In this document: piece by piece, positions 6,726 through 8,106 of the stretch
Layout: every line of letters starts with the position of its first letter
Numbering within the stretch: position 1 is the first letter of the stretch
Assembly: GCA_028290305.1 (NCBI GenBank)
Contig: JAQGKC010000265.1
Span: 1 to 8,106 of the forward strand
Reading direction: 5' to 3'
DNA: 8,106 nt
From: Bradyrhizobium sp.
Lineage (GTDB): Bacteria > Pseudomonadota > Alphaproteobacteria > Rhizobiales > Xanthobacteraceae
Notes under the pieces: generated by a model
What the model saw: only the letters and a program-made list of their open reading frames with translations
What the model was told of the DNA's origin: nothing
Databases searched by the model: none
Position numbers and translations under genes: made by a program

Positions 6726-7745
6726 TCAGCGGACCTCGGCGAGATAGCGGTCGACAAAGCCTTTTTGCACGTTTTCCATCTCACCCCAGTCGACGCTCTT
6801 GGCACGCGCATAGTCAGAGTCGGGGAGAAATTTGTTCTTGACCGCCTCGGGCAGTTCGATCGGGCGCGCCGGACGCAGATACGCGTTGGTCCAGATCGCC
6901 TGTCCCTTGTCGGAGAGCAGATAGTCCATGACCTTCTTGGCCTTCTCCTTGTCCGGCGCATTCCTGACAAGACCGACGACATAGGGAAACACCACCGACC
7001 CCTCGCAGGGGATCACGAATTCGAAGTTGCCCTTCTCCGAATATTTCGCGCGATAGGCGTTGAAGTCATAGTCGAACAGGATCGGCATCTCGCCGGAGAC
7101 CACGCGGGCATAGGAGGTCTGCTTGGGCACGATCGGATCGTTCTTGCGCAACTCCTTGAAGAAGTTGATCGCGGGATCGAAGTTGGAGGCCGAGCCGCCG
7201 AGCGCGAGATTGACCGCGACCGCGCCGACATAGCCGACGGCGGCCGAGGACGGATCGAGATAGCCGACCATGCCCTTATAGTCGGGCTTTAGCAGGTCCT
7301 TCCAGCAGGCCGGCACGGGCTTGCCGCCGAGCGCATCCTTGTTGACGAACAGTCCGAGCGTGCCGGAATGGATGGTGGTCCAGTAGCCGTCGGGGTCCTT
7401 TAGACCGGCGGGCACCTGGTCCCAATTGACCGGCTTATAGGGCTCGAGCGCGTCCTGGGTCTTCGCCTTCATGCCGAAAGTGACGCCGAAATAGCCGATA
7501 TCACCGACCGGATTGTTCTTCTCGGCCAGGATCTGCGCCAGCGCCTGACCGGAGTTCTTGTTGTCGTGCGGAATATCGTAGTGGAGGTCGGTCTTGATGG
7601 CCTTGAGCATGGAGGCCCAGTCCGCCCATTCCGGCGGGCAGTTGTAGCAGATGACGTCGGCCGCTTTGGCGGATTGCCAGGGTGCCAGGACTGGCGCCAG
7701 CACGCAGAGTGCAAGCAACATCAGGGCAAAACGGACGTTTTTCAT
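6726..7745 (-). CDS. ABC transporter periplasmic solute-binding protein
   Basis: A secreted ligand-binding component of 339 residues and first gene of the importer operon. A Sec signal peptide is clear: MKNVR, a hydrophobic core (FALMLLALCVLAPVLAP) and a likely cleavage after AKA at residue 28. The mature part resembles the extracellular solute-binding proteins of the iron/polyamine/2-aminoethylphosphonate families, with GTLGLFVNKDAL, CWKDLLKPDYKGMVGYLDPSSA and YLLSDKGQAIW typical of that fold. ATG 7745 is preceded by GGAG eight bases upstream, and the signal peptide starts right there. The open frame continues to 8102 but runs through the divergent promoter and over the aldolase-family gene. 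Four mature cysteines (C33, C36 in CYNC, and one each in PACW and IPCEG) could form two disulfides. Substrate is unknown. Confidence 0.93.
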   Translation of the reverse strand: MKNVRFALMLLALCVLAPVLAPWQSAKAADVICYNCPPEWADWASMLKAIKTDLHYDIPHDNKNSGQALAQILAEKNNPVGDIGYFGVTFGMKAKTQDALEPYKPVNWDQVPAGLKDPDGYWTTIHSGTLGLFVNKDALGGKPVPACWKDLLKPDYKGMVGYLDPSSAAVGYVGAVAVNLALGGSASNFDPAINFFKELRKNDPIVPKQTSYARVVSGEMPILFDYDFNAYRAKYSEKGNFEFVIPCEGSVVFPYVVGLVRNAPDKEKAKKVMDYLLSDKGQAIWTNAYLRPARPIELPEAVKNKFLPDSDYARAKSVDWGEMENVQKGFVDRYLAEVR

Positions 7746-7790
7746 CGAAAAAACTCCAGCGATTGAGATCGGGGCGGCAATGGGGCACCC

Positions 7791-7819
7791 AGTATAGGCC
7801 GCGCATGAAGGATTTGCGA
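7791..7819 (-). promoter_or_regulatory. Candidate promoter of the ABC importer operon
   Basis: On the minus strand TATACT (complement of 7791-7796) is a good -10 hexamer. It is preceded 17 bp upstream by TCGCAA (complement of 7814-7819), a poor -35 that shares three of six consensus bases. Transcription would begin near 7784, giving a leader of about 40 nt before ATG 7745. A weak -35 often goes with activator dependence. Confidence 0.4.
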
Positions 7820-7828
7820 CGAAGGCTT

Positions 7829-7839
7829 TTGCTATGCAA
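7829..7839. promoter_or_regulatory. Candidate operator TTGC-TAT-GCAA
   Basis: TTGCTATGCAA is a dyad with 4-bp arms, just upstream of the -35 of the importer promoter. A related pair, CTTGC (7870-7874) and GCAAG (7890-7894), overlaps the opposite promoter candidate. Shared TTGC/GCAA half-sites suggest one regulator for both divergent units, but the arms are short and chance is possible. Confidence 0.25.
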
Positions 7840-7870
7840 CAAAGCTGGGGAGCATCCATTCCCGAATACC

Positions 7871-7900
7871 TTGCGATGCAGCCGCCGATGCAAGTATCCT
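7871..7900 (+). promoter_or_regulatory. Candidate promoter of the aldolase-family gene
   Basis: TTGCGA (7871-7876) and TATCCT (7895-7900), 18 bp apart, resemble a sigma-70-type promoter pointing right. The expected start is near 7907, leaving a leader of about 58 nt. The spacer contains the 7-bp direct repeat CGATGCA (7874-7880 and 7886-7892), 12 bp apart. Confidence 0.3.
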
Positions 7901-7964
7901 GAATTTCTGCCGCCCAGGCTGCGACAGAGGCCACAAAAGAAGCCCGTTTCAACGGAGAAATCAC

Positions 7965-8106
7965 ATGAATGCGCCCGCAATCAAGATCGTCAAATCGGTC
8001 CGCGAACAGGTCAGCGCCGAGGAATGGCAAGCCCGCGTCGATCTCGCCGCCTGCTACCGCTTGACCGCGATGTACGGCATGACCGAGATGATCGCCAACC
8101 ACATCT
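7965..8106 (+). CDS. Class II aldolase/adducin-family protein, N-terminal fragment
   Basis: Only the first 47 codons lie in the window; the gene runs off the right edge. The start MNAPAIKIVKSVREQVS is supported by GGAG seven to eight bases upstream of ATG 7965. The following segment EEWQARVDLAACYRLTAMYGMTEMIANHI matches the beginning of the class II aldolase/adducin domain, where a helix is followed by a conserved (N/T)HI before the zinc-site region. Members act as fuculose/ribulose-phosphate aldolases, decarboxylases or unknown enzymes, and the catalytic part is outside the window. It is divergent from the ABC importer and may share control with it, though a metabolic link is not shown. Confidence 0.75.
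   Translation, partial: MNAPAIKIVKSVREQVSAEEWQARVDLAACYRLTAMYGMTEMIANHI

Noticed and set aside
6429..7292. Open plus-strand frame of 287 codons opposite the permease and binding-protein genes
   Set aside because: It overlaps two well-supported genes on the other strand and spans their intercistronic hairpin. No family resemblance is seen.
7746..8102. N-terminal extension of the solute-binding protein
   Set aside because: It would hide the signal peptide inside the protein and run through the promoter and the divergent aldolase-family gene.

Overview
The window looks like an alphaproteobacterial chromosome of the Bradyrhizobium/Rhodopseudomonas type. This is judged from the high GC content, the protein sequences, and a divergent promoter carrying two perfect TTGA-N6-TCAA (FNR/FixK-type) sites. 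No RNA genes, CRISPR arrays, insertion sequences or attachment sites were recognised.

Layout. (1) 1-2233, minus strand: a polyhydroxyalkanoate (PHA) operon. A small phasin-like gene comes first (2233 to 1864), followed by a class I PHA synthase (phaC, 1816 down to the window edge). (2) 2234-2418: a divergent control region with the two FNR/FixK boxes. (3) 2419-3146, plus strand: a protein with two CBS domains and a BON domain. (4) 3156-7745, minus strand: a compact five-gene operon. In transcription order it encodes a periplasmic solute-binding protein, two ABC permeases, an ABC ATPase and a calcineurin-like phosphodiesterase of the CpdA/GpdQ type. (5) 7746-7964: a second divergent promoter region. 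(6) 7965 to the right edge, plus strand: the beginning of a class II aldolase/adducin-family gene.

The three genes in the left 3.1 kb are all interrupted by single-base frameshifts: three in phaC, one in the phasin-like gene and one in the CBS-BON gene. No such break occurs in the following 4.6 kb. Once the frames are joined, the proteins read through with all catalytic and family motifs intact. This points either to very recent decay or to indel errors in this part of the assembly; the sequence alone cannot decide.

How the genes may work together. The PHA genes and the CBS-BON gene share an oxygen-responsive control region, so carbon storage and a nucleotide-sensing protein are probably induced together under low oxygen. 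The ABC operon looks like an importer for a small organic ligand coupled to a cytoplasmic phosphodiesterase. A phosphodiester or phosphonate-like substrate is an attractive but unproven guess.
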